Assembly (NCBI GenBank): GCA_009692265.1
Contig: SHZM01000003.1
Span: 30,231 to 94,230, forward strand
Source: Gammaproteobacteria bacterium
GTDB lineage: Bacteria > Pseudomonadota > Gammaproteobacteria > Ga0077536
Reading direction: 5' to 3'
Length of the DNA: 64,000 nucleotides
Position 1 is the stretch's first letter. Every line of letters begins with the position of its first letter. A program made the position numbers and the translations under genes. This document shows positions 28,087-37,093 of the stretch, one piece after another. Under the pieces are notes generated by a model. The model was not told the origin of the DNA. It did no database searches and was given only the letters and a program-made list of their open reading frames with translations.

Positions 28087-28662
28087 CTAGTGCGCTACCG
28101 CCGAGTCGATCTTTAAGTCATCGACACCCCTCCACGGGGCGATCGGACCGCGCATAATCCAGGCATGCGGCTTGCCCCGGCCGGTGGTTGGATCAACGGG
28201 ACCCCAGTAGGCGTGGTCGGTGCGTGTGCTGATAATGCCGACGAAGAGACCGTCCTTCAGTTTTCGGACCTCGTTGGTCATTCCATTGTCTTTGTTGTGA
28301 CTCAGGAACTCACTGTAGTAGCCCATCAGCGCCGGCTTTCCATCGATCAGTGACTTGTTGATTTCGCCCGCGAACCGCATGGTGCGGACAAATCCCCCTG
28401 GCTGGAACCACAGGTTGTAACCCTGGCCGGGAAAGCGGCCATGCGGAAGCGGCGCAAAGGCCTTTCCAAACCATTCACCAGGTCCCTCCACCTTGCGGAT
28501 CTTGGCGTGGACGAGGGACAGCGGATAAATCATGTGTCCCTGGTACTCGCCATGCATTTCTTCCAAGGTTGGCGCTTCAAGCGTGCGCCAGAGTTCGACG
28601 AGTTCATCGGAGGTGTGGTGTCGCAACCATTCGAGTGTGTAAATATCGGTAGAAATTGCCAT
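28087..28662 (-). CDS. uncharacterised protein co-transcribed with a dikinase
   Basis: A 191-residue soluble protein with no signal peptide or membrane segment. The N-terminal pattern LVELWRTLEAPTLEEMHGEY, the segment GPGEWFGKAFAPLPHG and a later FAGEINKSLIDGKPALMGYY are faintly like DUF4334/GXWXG proteins, but the signature is not clear and I make no functional claim. AAGGAGA stands before ATG 28662. It lies 93 bases after the dikinase gene on the same strand, so it probably belongs to the same transcript, and its function may be tied to the dikinase substrate. Confidence 0.7.
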   Translation of the reverse strand: MAISTDIYTLEWLRHHTSDELVELWRTLEAPTLEEMHGEYQGHMIYPLSLVHAKIRKVEGPGEWFGKAFAPLPHGRFPGQGYNLWFQPGGFVRTMRFAGEINKSLIDGKPALMGYYSEFLSHNKDNGMTNEVRKLKDGLFVGIISTRTDHAYWGPVDPTTGRGKPHAWIMRGPIAPWRGVDDLKIDSAVAH

Positions 28663-28755
28663 TACGCTCTCCTTCTCAATTGAGGTTTATAAAGGCTTTA
28701 AACAAGCAGCCGTAATTTACTGTGGCACCACCGCAGGGTTAAATGGGCGCGACTG

Positions 28756-31509
28756 CTACTCGGATACGACCTCGCCGATGTCGAGCCCGGTCGTCGCCTC
28801 GGTGTGAGCGTCGGATACCACTGTGCCATCCCCGATCTGGATGGCGCCCGAAGTGCCATTGATCGTGATGACGGTGCCATCCGGGACGCGTTGCATCGCG
28901 CCCGGCAGCTGAACTGCCGGAATACCGTACTCGCGGGAAATTGAGGCCCCGTGCGACAGCAATCCACCGGTCTCTATCACAAGGCCACTGATGACGAGAA
29001 AAACCGGAGTCCACCCCGGGTCGGTCGCAAACACCACCATGATGTCGCCGTGCTGTACGCGCCCGATGTCCTTCAACTCCTTCACGATACGCGCTGGTCC
29101 GGTGACGATCCCCTTGCTGATACCGACGCCGCGCAGGCCATCGCCGGTCTCCTCATCGAACGAGATCGGCCGATTGTTCTGCATGTACATCGGCGGAGTT
29201 GCTTCCCGCCGATCCGCGACATCGAAGGTTGCAATGCGTGCCTTGATCTTGGCTTTCAGGAGTGGGATCAACGGTGCGCCCTCCAGGAGCCGGTAGACGT
29301 CCCGGTCGGTCAGGAACCAGAAGTCCCGGTCGCTTTCGAACACCCCGCGTGCCATCAGGCGCCGGTTGATCTCGAGGAAGCAGCGTTTGTAGGTAAACGT
29401 TGCGATATCCACGTAGTCCCGGTGGTCATCGCGCAGCCACAGCATGGTCTGGACGTAACGGTAAACGTGCCTGAATGCCCAGGCCTTCAGGAAGCCGCAC
29501 GGCTTGCGTCGGATGTTGGCGAGCACATCCGTGTAGGCCGCTTCGCGGCGCCGGTTGCTCTGTGCTTCGAGGTGCTCGGGATCGTGTGACTCGTCGACCG
29601 TGAGGAACGACTGGAAGGCGCGATAGTCCAGCGAAGGATCTTCAATCCGTCGCTTGAAGTAGAAGTCCCGGTCGGCATGCCCGCGGTGGCCGCTCTTGTC
29701 CAGAAGCCACTGGTACTTCCTGAGCCACGCCCTTCCCTCCTCATGCTTTTCGAGCGCGCGAAGGAACTCGCCTTCCTTGTTTTCGCTGAAATCCTTCAGC
29801 AGGATCTTCGAACCGCGGATCTCCTTCGAGAGTTCCCACAACGTGCCGTTCTCGATGACAGTGGCGCTTCGCCTCTCGGTCCCGGTGATCAGATCCGTAC
29901 CCGCCATGTCATTGTCGCCGTCATACCATTTCTGAACCATGTAGGCGAGCGTTAGCATCGTTAGCCGTGTATTGAAAAAGAACCCGTTCCATACATCGAT
30001 GATGTACTGATGCTCGAATCCGACGCGATCGATCGTGTAACGGGTGAGATCGGCATCGGAGAGCTTGCGCAACGCGTCGTTGGACAGGCCGCGCGCCTCG
30101 TCGATGCGCTCGTAGACATAGGTCTTGAGCATCTTGATCCAGCCGTACATCCCATACTGAGGGAACAGCCTTCCGTTGCGATAGATTCGCCAAGCCAGTG
30201 CCAGGTAACTGAAAGGGGCTTCGAGAACGCTCTGCCGATCGGGCGTCGCGATATGCTGCAGCACCATGTGCCGCATGGGCGGCGGACACATGTGGGTCAC
30301 ATCGGAGATCTCGACTTTGGTGTTGTAGTAGGCACCAGCCTTCCACGCCTTGTAGTAGCGATAATTCTGCGATTCGAGCCCCCACATCTTGTGGGTGGCG
30401 GCATGCGCGTCGTGCAGCATCTTCCCGCGGGTAGTATAGAAAAGCGGCGTGATTGCGCCGTGCCACACCTCGTCGGACATGCTGCGGCTCAAGGTCACAT
30501 CCTCGTCCTCGGGGAGGATGTGCCAGTAGTCGAGGTCCTCGTCCCAGGTAAACTCGACACCCGTGATCGGTCGTGACTGCAGTAGATGGATCGTTCCACC
30601 GGCGATGGCGAACTCAAGGTCCTGCGGAAAACCGCCATAGAACTCCATGACCTGGCGGCCGAGCTCGGCCAGATCCGCAGCCTGACGATCGCTCAGGCAG
30701 AAGCGCCCTTGATCCGACTCCGGGACCTCGACTTCGACAGTTCCTACGCCGGTTGTCGGATTGCGCACGATCTTTACCGTCTTTGAACCGAGCGTCTTTT
30801 CCTTAACGCGCAGAGTCGGCAGCTTGACGGTGTAGGAGTCCGGCGTCACGAGGGCCGCGACGATCGCTTCGCCAAGGCCCCAGCTCGCGTCGATCATCGC
30901 TTCGTCGGTCGCCGTGGTGATGGGGTTCGCGGTGAACAGGACACCCGCCACGTCGGCGTCGACCATCTGCTGAATGACGACCGCAACGCCCACGTCCAGA
31001 TGATCAATGCGCTGGGTGTGGCGGTACAACGTCGCCCGTGCCGTCCATAGCGAAGCCCAGCACCGTTTAGTCGCGTCCGCGATCCCGTCCAGGGTTTTCA
31101 CGTCGAGGTAAGTATCGTGCTGACCCGCGAAGGACGCGTCCGGAAGATCTTCGGCGGTCGCCGAAGACCGCACCGCTACGCGGACATCGTCGCCGAGCGC
31201 GCGGTAATGGTGCTCGATGGCCGCGCGCAGTTCCGACGGCAAGGTTCCGCTTTCCACGAGTGTCCGCAGCTGCTGCGTTCGCCGATCGAGGTCTTCGAGA
31301 TCGTCGTATTTCAAGCCCTCCACGATCGACGCAATCTGACCGCCCAGCGCGTTCTCGCCGATGAACGTGGCGTAGGCCGCGGTCGTAATCGTGAAGCCCG
31401 GTGGAACCGGAAAGCTGGCCTGCGCCAGGCGCGCAAGGCCCGCGCCCTTGCCCCCGACGACGTCAAGGTCGGTGGCACGCGCTTCGTCAAACTGCATTAT
31501 CCAGGACAT
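28756..31509 (-). CDS. PEP-synthase/rifampicin-phosphotransferase-like dikinase
   Basis: A 917-residue protein with the two-ended dikinase layout. Residues 1-330 are the ATP-grasp pyruvate-phosphate-dikinase N-domain (VVGGKGAGLARL, RSSATAEDLPDASFAGQ, GLGEAIVAALVTPD, LEFAIAGGTIHLLQSRP). The last 90 residues are the swivelling phosphohistidine domain with GGLLSHGASISREYGIPAV, the histidine being the phosphate carrier. The middle 480 residues do not show the PEP/pyruvate TIM-barrel; instead this size and arrangement resemble rifampicin phosphotransferases, which use ATP to phosphorylate a small molecule. The true acceptor is unknown. GAAGGA precedes ATG 31509, and a sigma-54-type promoter lies about 110 bases upstream. 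Confidence 0.82.
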   Translation of the reverse strand: MSWIMQFDEARATDLDVVGGKGAGLARLAQASFPVPPGFTITTAAYATFIGENALGGQIASIVEGLKYDDLEDLDRRTQQLRTLVESGTLPSELRAAIEHHYRALGDDVRVAVRSSATAEDLPDASFAGQHDTYLDVKTLDGIADATKRCWASLWTARATLYRHTQRIDHLDVGVAVVIQQMVDADVAGVLFTANPITTATDEAMIDASWGLGEAIVAALVTPDSYTVKLPTLRVKEKTLGSKTVKIVRNPTTGVGTVEVEVPESDQGRFCLSDRQAADLAELGRQVMEFYGGFPQDLEFAIAGGTIHLLQSRPITGVEFTWDEDLDYWHILPEDEDVTLSRSMSDEVWHGAITPLFYTTRGKMLHDAHAATHKMWGLESQNYRYYKAWKAGAYYNTKVEISDVTHMCPPPMRHMVLQHIATPDRQSVLEAPFSYLALAWRIYRNGRLFPQYGMYGWIKMLKTYVYERIDEARGLSNDALRKLSDADLTRYTIDRVGFEHQYIIDVWNGFFFNTRLTMLTLAYMVQKWYDGDNDMAGTDLITGTERRSATVIENGTLWELSKEIRGSKILLKDFSENKEGEFLRALEKHEEGRAWLRKYQWLLDKSGHRGHADRDFYFKRRIEDPSLDYRAFQSFLTVDESHDPEHLEAQSNRRREAAYTDVLANIRRKPCGFLKAWAFRHVYRYVQTMLWLRDDHRDYVDIATFTYKRCFLEINRRLMARGVFESDRDFWFLTDRDVYRLLEGAPLIPLLKAKIKARIATFDVADRREATPPMYMQNNRPISFDEETGDGLRGVGISKGIVTGPARIVKELKDIGRVQHGDIMVVFATDPGWTPVFLVISGLVIETGGLLSHGASISREYGIPAVQLPGAMQRVPDGTVITINGTSGAIQIGDGTVVSDAHTEATTGLDIGEVVSE

Positions 31510-31616
31510 CAGTCCAATCCTTCTATTGGGTCATTCGCAAAATGCCGAAGGGCAGGACGTGCTGCGAGGACTGGCTTGATTCTTACAGCCTGCCAATCGG
31601 CGAACGAGAAGCTCTT

Positions 31617-31632
31617 CGCAAGGTGCATGCCA
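31617..31632 (-). promoter_or_regulatory. sigma-54-type promoter upstream of the dikinase operon
   Basis: On the minus strand the sequence TGGCATGCACCTTGCG has GG and GC dinucleotides with the obligatory 12-base spacing and matches TGGCAY-N5-TTGC. The predicted start near 31606 gives a leader of about 97 bases before ATG 31509. A remnant of a sigma-54 activator lies immediately upstream. Confidence 0.6.
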
Positions 31633-31653
31633 GCCGCTCGCACGCATCGCCGT

Positions 31654-32233
31654 CTACGACAACGTGCGCAGGATGATCAGGTCGATCCTGAACACCCGCG
31701 CCGGCTGGATTGAATGCGCGAGGAGGAACCGACACCACGTGGTGCTCGGTGCATCCCGCAGTTTCGCGAGCCTCCGGTAGAGCGAGCTGCGACTGAGGCC
31801 GAGCAAGGTGGCGGCGCGGCGCACATTCCCGCCGCTCTCGCGGAGCGCGCGCTCGATGGTCGCGATCTCGGCGGACGCGAGGTCGAGCGGCGCGGCCGCG
31901 CGCCTTGTCGCCCACATGACAGAGCAACACGCGGCCCGCTAGATCTGTTGGCAACACGACTTGGTGGGGTTCGGAAAGAGCTGCGCGGAGCAGCTCGAAG
32001 GCCGGCTCCGCGCAAGCCAGCCACGGAGCAACAGGGCGCGTTTCCTCACCGAGCGGCGATCGAGGACCGGGCGCGCGCGCCAGTTCGGGGCTCGCGCCGT
32101 GGGCCCGGGAGCGTAGCCATGATGCCCTGATCGCGGGCGCCAGGACGCCGAGATCGGGGGTGCCGACGCCGACGAAGGATTCCCACAAGCGGCGGGTCGC
32201 CGATCGTTCCAAGGTTGAGGATGCGTTTGGCAC
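31654..32233 (-). pseudogene. AcoR-type sigma-54 activator remnant lacking its AAA+ domain
   Basis: From GTG 32233, preceded by GGGGAGG, the frame encodes the N-terminal sensor region of AcoR/PrpR-like activators (LAPAIRASWLRSRAHGASPE, PAFELLRAALSE, VVLPTDLAGRVLLCHVGDK). Near 31900 it jumps to another frame with a Fis-type helix-turn-helix: LDLASAEIATIERALRESGG and NVRRAATLLGLSRSSLYRRL. The central AAA+ ATPase domain (about 240 residues, with the GAFTGA and Walker motifs) is absent. Without it such a protein cannot activate sigma-54 polymerase. It lies just upstream of the dikinase operon and its promoter. Confidence 0.7.
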
Positions 32234-32559
32234 GATGACCTCCCCGGACAGCAGTTGAATGTCTAGTGCTGGTGCGACTTTAAAGGACTCCGGAACACTG
32301 CCGCAAGGCGCAGACCACGCGGAATCGGCACGTTGTGCATGCCGAGGTCCTGGCGTTCGCGCGGTGGCCGGTCGGAGAGCGTCCGTAAGGGGGGTAACAA
32401 CGCCGGATCCATCGGTCTTCCGGCATCGCGTTCTCGGCACTGGGCGTGGGCCTGGGACGAATCGGGAGCGCTTAATAGCGGCCGTTGCAGGCGCGAGTTG
32501 CTCATCATACTTCATCAGCGCTAGGCTGAGCCGGAGTTTGATTTTCTTAGGAGAGTGTT

Positions 32560-33607
32560 ATGGATTTTGGTTTGTTGCTGGCCTTCCGTAACCCGAAGCA
32601 ATGGTTGCGTCCATTCCATGAGATCTACCAGGAGCACATCGAACAGGCCGTCTACGCCGAGAACCTCGGTTAGGACACAATCTGGACGACGGAGCATCAT
32701 TTCGCAGAGGACGGCTGGTCACCCAGTCTGTTGCCGATCCTTTCCGCGATTGCGGCGCGGACCGCGCGGATTCGGCTTGGCACGTTCATCATCGTGTTGC
32801 CTTTTTTTATCACCCGGTGCGAGTGGCGGAAGATGCCGCCACCATCGACATTATCTCGAACGGTCGGCTCGATCTCGGTGTCGGTCAAGGCTACTGGTTA
32901 AGCGAGTTTGTGAGCTTCGGAATTTCACGCAAACAACGGGCATCTCGCTTGACGGAAGGTGTCGATATTATTCACAAGTGTTTTACGCAAGAGAGCTTCT
33001 CCTATCAAGGCAAGTACTGGCAGCTTGAACAAATCGAATTGAGTCCGCGTCCGATCCAGAAACCCTGTCCTCCAATCTGGGTCGCGGCGATGGCCGAAAA
33101 TTCGGTACGGCGGGCCGCCCCCGCCTTGGGTATCATCTCGCCGGCAGTGGTGGTGCGGATCTCCAGCAGTACTACGACGATGAACTCGTCAAGCTCGGCA
33201 AACGGGTTGAGGATCATCACATCGCTCAGCTGCGCGCGGTATATGTCGCGGAAACGCGTGAACAAGCGTGGGACGACTGTGAGCAACACCTGCATTACAT
33301 AATGTCGTTGTATGACCTTCGTTTCAAAGAAGCGGACGACATGCGATGGGGCTCCGAAGTCATGTCGGCGCCGGAGGTTCCTCCGATCGAGAAGCTGCGG
33401 CATGCCAAGGACATTTCTTTTTTCCAAGCCCCATTGATCGTCGGGACACCCGATGACGCTATCGCGGAGATTGAACGCTACACCGCGCAGACACGCTGCA
33501 CCCACCTTAGTATGTGGATGCAGATGGCGGGGATGCCGGCGGAGAAGGCACGAAAATCGATGGCCCTATTCGCCAAGGAAGTGATGCCACATTTTCGCAA
33601 GCACTGA
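32560..33607 (+). pseudogene. LLM-class (bacterial luciferase-like) flavin oxidoreductase, broken
   Basis: ATG 32560 follows AGGAGAG and starts MDFGLLLAFRNP, but codon 38 is TAG (32671-32673) within ENLG-TIWTTEHHF. The frame shifts at a run of seven T (32802-32808) into HPVRVAEDAATIDIISNGRL and LDLGVGQGYW. It shifts again around 33112-33130 into GYHLAGSGGADLQQYYDDEL and LIVGTPDDAIAEIE to a stop at 33605-33607. Together the pieces form a complete luciferase-like monooxygenase of about 345 residues, using F420 or FMN. One stop plus two frameshifts inactivate it. Confidence 0.8.
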
Positions 33608-33699
33608 TGGCGAGCACCCGTGTGAACGTGATGAGCTTCATTCTGAACAGCTTCGGTCAACGGCAACAGAGAGCTTTCGGGTTCGCTTTGTGCAACTTC

Positions 33700-34030
33700 T
33701 AATGAGCCTCGATAGTGGCTAAACCGGCGTGGATTCCTGAGCGAGGAATCCCGCTGTTTTCCCGGGTAGCGGCGAACCCACAATACGACTCAACGACGAC
33801 TTCGGCTTGGTGGCGGGCCGTTTTCTGTCGCGCAGCGTCCATTGAAGGTGATCTTACAAGGCTCTGCTCGAGTGCCGACAGCGACGGTAGTTGCGGTAGT
33901 TCGTCCAGCGCGCCATCCGCCACGATGCTTCGTGCAGGATCCCCGGTAATTCCAGCGAGACGCTTACGAGCCCGGTGCCGTTCGGAGACGGCTAACCCGG
34001 GATTCGCGCGCTCAACCTCTCTCTAGAGTG
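33700..34030 (-). pseudogene. CzcC/TolC-family efflux protein fragment
   Basis: The minus-strand frame contains ANPGLAVSERHRARKRLAGI, TGDPARSIVADGALDELPQL and PSLSALEQSLVRSPSMDAAR followed by QKTARHQAEVVVES, the periodic helical pattern of the inner repeat of CzcC-type outer-membrane channels. Neither the start nor the rest of the about 420-residue protein is present. A short ORF upstream (34197 to 34033, minus) starts with a signal peptide (MLKKFVLLLSLLSASFQTCW), but is only 54 codons long and may be the remains of the small gene that often precedes czcC. The remainder of 33608-34385 shows nothing else. Confidence 0.45.
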
Positions 34031-34272
34031 ATTCAAGCGTGTAGCGAGTGTTTGGCTCTTGTGCATCGATCGCGTGGACGGTCGCGAAAATCGTCGAGCA
34101 TGATTGAGTCGTGTGCGTGGAAAAGCTCACCAAAACCCCAGCATGTCTGGAACGACGCGCTTAACAGGCTAAGGAGCAAGACGAACTTCTTGAGCATCCC
34201 GTGACTATCGACTTTGAGTCCGAAACCTTCAATCACTCCCCGTCGCCGCCCATTTCAGTCACGATTGCAAGA

Positions 34273-34302
34273 GGCGGGGGACAATAATTCGATCCCACTA
34301 TC
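34273..34302 (+). repeat. second degenerate copy of the tRNA-Val 3' end (att-like)
   Basis: 24 of 30 bases match tRNA-Val bases 20664-20693, including an uninterrupted 15-base core TTCGATCCCACTATC. It lies in the same orientation, 13.6 kb from the tRNA, about 80 bases before the RiPP locus. Read together with the copy at 26983 it suggests successive insertions at the tRNA. Confidence 0.55.
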
Positions 34303-34327
34303 ACCACGATTTTTTGCGCTGACGGGC

Positions 34328-34345
34328 AAGCGAGAGCGCTTTTTT
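34328..34345 (+). terminator. small intrinsic-terminator-like hairpin
   Basis: AAGCG and CGCTT pair around an AGAG loop and are followed by a T-run. It stands about 40 bases before the radical SAM start codon and would isolate the locus from transcription coming from the left. Confidence 0.35.
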
Positions 34346-34385
34346 GCTTGCGCGCCTGCCCCAATGGAATCATGCTGGCAAGACC

Positions 34386-36479
34386 ATGAGCGTTGCGCTG
34401 ATATTTCCACCGGTGGTTGATCCGCGGGCCCCGCACCTTGCGTTGCCATCGCTCGCGGGATTCTTACGTGCGCAGGGCGTTGACGTGCACCTCTTCGACG
34501 CCAACGCACGCGGTCTGCGGTATTTATTGCAACCGGAACCGTTGAGTCGCGCCGCAAAATCTCTGCGCGAGTCGATGCGAAGCCGCTGGGATCTGGCGAC
34601 GCCGCAAGGTGTATTGGCGTTATATGCCAACAAAGTAACGGCCGGGATGCCCGAGGCACTGGCAACACTGTCGGACCCAATCCGATTTTTCGACGCCAAC
34701 GCTTACAACAGCGCACGTGAACTAGTGGTCGCGGGTCTTGCGGTCCACGCCGCCGCGCGCCATCCCGGCCTCACCTACAGCATTACGCCTCCTCGCTACG
34801 ATGTCGCCGGCATCGACCCGCAGCGACTGGATCATCTCATCGAAGTCACCAGCCAACCTGAATTCAATTTATTCTCGGAACATTGGGAAACTTCGCTGCT
34901 CCCTGCCTTGGCCAAGATTGAACCTGAATTGGTCGGTGTCACCATTACTAATCGCCAACAGCTAATCCCAGGGTTAACCTTGTGCAGACGCCTGCGGCAG
35001 GCCGGTTATTTCACCGTCATCGGCGGAACCGTATTCACCAAGTTCACAACCGAATTGGCGACACGTCCGGCCTTCTTCGAGCACTTCGCCGATGCCGTCA
35101 TTGCTTACGAAGGGGAAACCGCGATGCTCGCGCTGCTCGAAGCGCTGCGCAATGGCCGCGATTTCTCACGAGTCCCGAATCTCCTGTACGTGCACGACGG
35201 TCGAGTCCGCGTGACTCGCACCCACGTCGAAGAGGTGAATTCGTTACCCACCCCTGACTTCGCCGGGCTCGACTTTAAAGACTATCTAGCGCCCTACCCC
35301 GTTCTCCCAATCCTGACCGGGAAAGGCTGCTACTTTAACCGCTGCAAGTTTTGCGACATTCCGTATATCAATCACATCAGCCGTAAGGCCTATCGGCTGC
35401 GTGACGTGGAGAAAATCGCGGCCGACATCAACACGCTGGCCGAGCGCTTCGCGTGTCGTCATTTCCTAATCACCGACGAGGCGCTATCGCCCAAGCTCTT
35501 GGTCAAGTTGGCCGACGCGTTGGCACCCGTAAAATCGCACGGATATTCGTTCACGGGGTACGCCCGACTCGAAGCTGGCTTCACCCCCGAAGTGTGTGTG
35601 CGTTTGCACGAGATGGGCTTGCGCAAACTTTACTTTGGTCTCGAATCGGCGGATCAGGCAACCTTGGACCACATGGATAAGGGGACGGAGGCGGACGTCG
35701 CGCCGGAGGTCTTGCAGAACTGCGCGAGCGCGGGAATCAATTTTCACCTATTTTCGATCATAGGGTTCCCACAGGAAACCACCGCGGCTGCCCACACTAC
35801 CTGCGATTTCCTGCTGGCTCAACGCCCAGCGATCGACCGGCCCGGAAATAGTTTGGACATGCATCCGTTCGGACTCGAATTGCGCACCGATTATTTTCGT
35901 GACCGTGAGGCCTTCCAAATTGAGATCGCACCGGAAGCACTTGCCAAGGATTTCATCATCGGTGTCGAGCGGAACCAGTGGCGCAACCCCAACGGACTGG
36001 ATAGCGCTGAAGTCGATCGCCTGTTGTCCGAAGAGTTCTATCCACGACTTCGGCGGACTTATCGGCGCTACCAGGCAACCCCAGACGGGATCTGGCCAGG
36101 TTTTGAAGAATATGCGGGGTTGTATGGCGCTTATTACCAGGACCGAGAATTTCCGTACTACACCGCCATTGCAGACCTCGACTTTAGTCGTCCGCTAGTC
36201 CTAAGTTGGAATTCCGCGTTGGCGATGATTACTCACGACGAACAAACTCTCTTGGTACAGCACCGGCGATTTCTGCGGATCCCGCGCACGACGTATTCGG
36301 CCTTAAAAGGATTGCGCCTGGAGAGCCCAATCGAGCGAACTCTCGCCACACTCCCGATCCCAGAGGCGGCTACCCCGACCACGTTTCTCGGCTTTATCGA
36401 TTCATTGATCGCGGGCCGCTATCTTGAAGTCCGTCGAAGCGTCGATGTTGCACCGCAAGGAGCCGCTCAAGCCGCGTGA
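34386..36479 (+). CDS. B12-binding-type radical SAM enzyme of the RiPP locus
   Basis: A 697-residue enzyme. Residues 1-250 have the layout of cobalamin-binding radical SAM proteins (VALIFPPVVDPRAPHLALPS, LAGFLRAQGVDVHLFDA, GVTITNRQQLIPGL, GYFTVIGGTVFTK). The radical SAM core follows with the cluster cysteines C315, C320 and C323 in GCYFNRCKFCD, a CX4CX2C spacing instead of the commoner CX3CX2C, as in a subset of B12-type enzymes. YFGLESADQ and FSIIGFPQET are later core strands. About 180 residues extend beyond the core. ATG 34386 is chosen over an upstream TTG at 34344. It is the first gene of a five-gene run with the precursor immediately after it. Likely reactions are methylation or carbon-carbon/sulfur bond formation on the peptide; the exact one cannot be read. 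Confidence 0.85.
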   Translation: MSVALIFPPVVDPRAPHLALPSLAGFLRAQGVDVHLFDANARGLRYLLQPEPLSRAAKSLRESMRSRWDLATPQGVLALYANKVTAGMPEALATLSDPIRFFDANAYNSARELVVAGLAVHAAARHPGLTYSITPPRYDVAGIDPQRLDHLIEVTSQPEFNLFSEHWETSLLPALAKIEPELVGVTITNRQQLIPGLTLCRRLRQAGYFTVIGGTVFTKFTTELATRPAFFEHFADAVIAYEGETAMLALLEALRNGRDFSRVPNLLYVHDGRVRVTRTHVEEVNSLPTPDFAGLDFKDYLAPYPVLPILTGKGCYFNRCKFCDIPYINHISRKAYRLRDVEKIAADINTLAERFACRHFLITDEALSPKLLVKLADALAPVKSHGYSFTGYARLEAGFTPEVCVRLHEMGLRKLYFGLESADQATLDHMDKGTEADVAPEVLQNCASAGINFHLFSIIGFPQETTAAAHTTCDFLLAQRPAIDRPGNSLDMHPFGLELRTDYFRDREAFQIEIAPEALAKDFIIGVERNQWRNPNGLDSAEVDRLLSEEFYPRLRRTYRRYQATPDGIWPGFEEYAGLYGAYYQDREFPYYTAIADLDFSRPLVLSWNSALAMITHDEQTLLVQHRRFLRIPRTTYSALKGLRLESPIERTLATLPIPEAATPTTFLGFIDSLIAGRYLEVRRSVDVAPQGAAQAA

Positions 36480-36651
36480 CTACCGGCGAGCCCCGCTGTT
36501 CCGTATCGCCGGCTCTACGAGATTAGGAATTTTTACCGAACTTTACCCTTGCGGCTGTCCCACTGATGAACCATAGTCGAGCTTGGCATCACCGCTTTAT
36601 CTAAGTCGCAGCTGCGACTGGCGGTACCCAATTCAACACAAGGAGACACGC

Positions 36652-37020
36652 ATGTCACACCAAGCATTTGTAGATTTTTATACCAAGTACCTGGACAGTG
36701 CGGCGGGTGAGCAATCGCGAGCCAAACTCGAAGGGATCAAGGATCACACGTTGTTCTGCGCCAAAATGGTCGAGTTAGGGAACGCGGCAGGCTTCAAATT
36801 CATCGCGGACGAAGTTAAGAGCGTGATGGAAGCGAGCGAAGCGAAAGCAGCTAAAGCCCTCGCGAAAGCCAGTGGAGAACTGTCTGAAGATCAACTCGAA
36901 GGCGTAGTCGGCGGCGCGGGCCGCGCCACCTCGATTCCGTTGGTTAACATCAGACCTGTTGTCGGAGGACTCAAAGTTGACCCAGGTAAGGTGGGGTCGA
37001 CCGTGATGTGCCCCTGGTAG
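36652..37020 (+). CDS. RiPP precursor peptide with Nif11/NHLP-type leader
   Basis: A 122-residue peptide; AAGGAGA precedes ATG 36652. The leader (residues 1-88) follows the Nif11-like pattern: QAFVDFYTKYLDS, LEGIKDHTLFCAKMVELGNA, GFKFIADEV and a final GELSEDQLEGVVGG. Cleavage after this double glycine would release a 34-residue core containing Thr5, Ser6, Ser28, Thr29 and Cys32 and ending MCPW. A second VVGG occurs at core positions 15-18; cleavage there would leave a 16-residue peptide with one Ser, one Thr and one Cys. The leader cysteine lies in LFCAKM. Modification enzymes surround the gene and a C39 peptidase transporter is encoded downstream, so this is very probably the substrate. Confidence 0.85.
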   Translation: MSHQAFVDFYTKYLDSAAGEQSRAKLEGIKDHTLFCAKMVELGNAAGFKFIADEVKSVMEASEAKAAKALAKASGELSEDQLEGVVGGAGRATSIPLVNIRPVVGGLKVDPGKVGSTVMCPW

Positions 37021-37039
37021 AGAAAACCTACCCTGTGTA

Positions 37040-37074
37040 CGCCGCTGCGGTGGGCCTGAAATCCTACTGCGGCG
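37040..37074 (+). terminator. hairpin after the precursor gene, possible attenuator
   Basis: CGCCGC (37040-37045) pairs with GCGGCG (37069-37074) around a 23-base loop, 20 bases after the precursor stop. There is no T-run. Partial terminators here are common in RiPP operons and keep the precursor more abundant than its enzymes. Confidence 0.35.
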
Positions 37075-37093
37075 GAATTCACTTCTCGCGCCG

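Noticed and set aside
31583..32515. One continuous 310-residue gene on the minus strand
   Set aside because: Only its middle part resembles a regulator sensor; the C-terminal third is out of frame for the Fis domain, and the first 90 residues are low-complexity and lie upstream of a good GTG start.
36480..36651. Promoter for the precursor gene
   Set aside because: Only weak -35/-10 combinations with three or four matches per box are visible; not enough to claim one.
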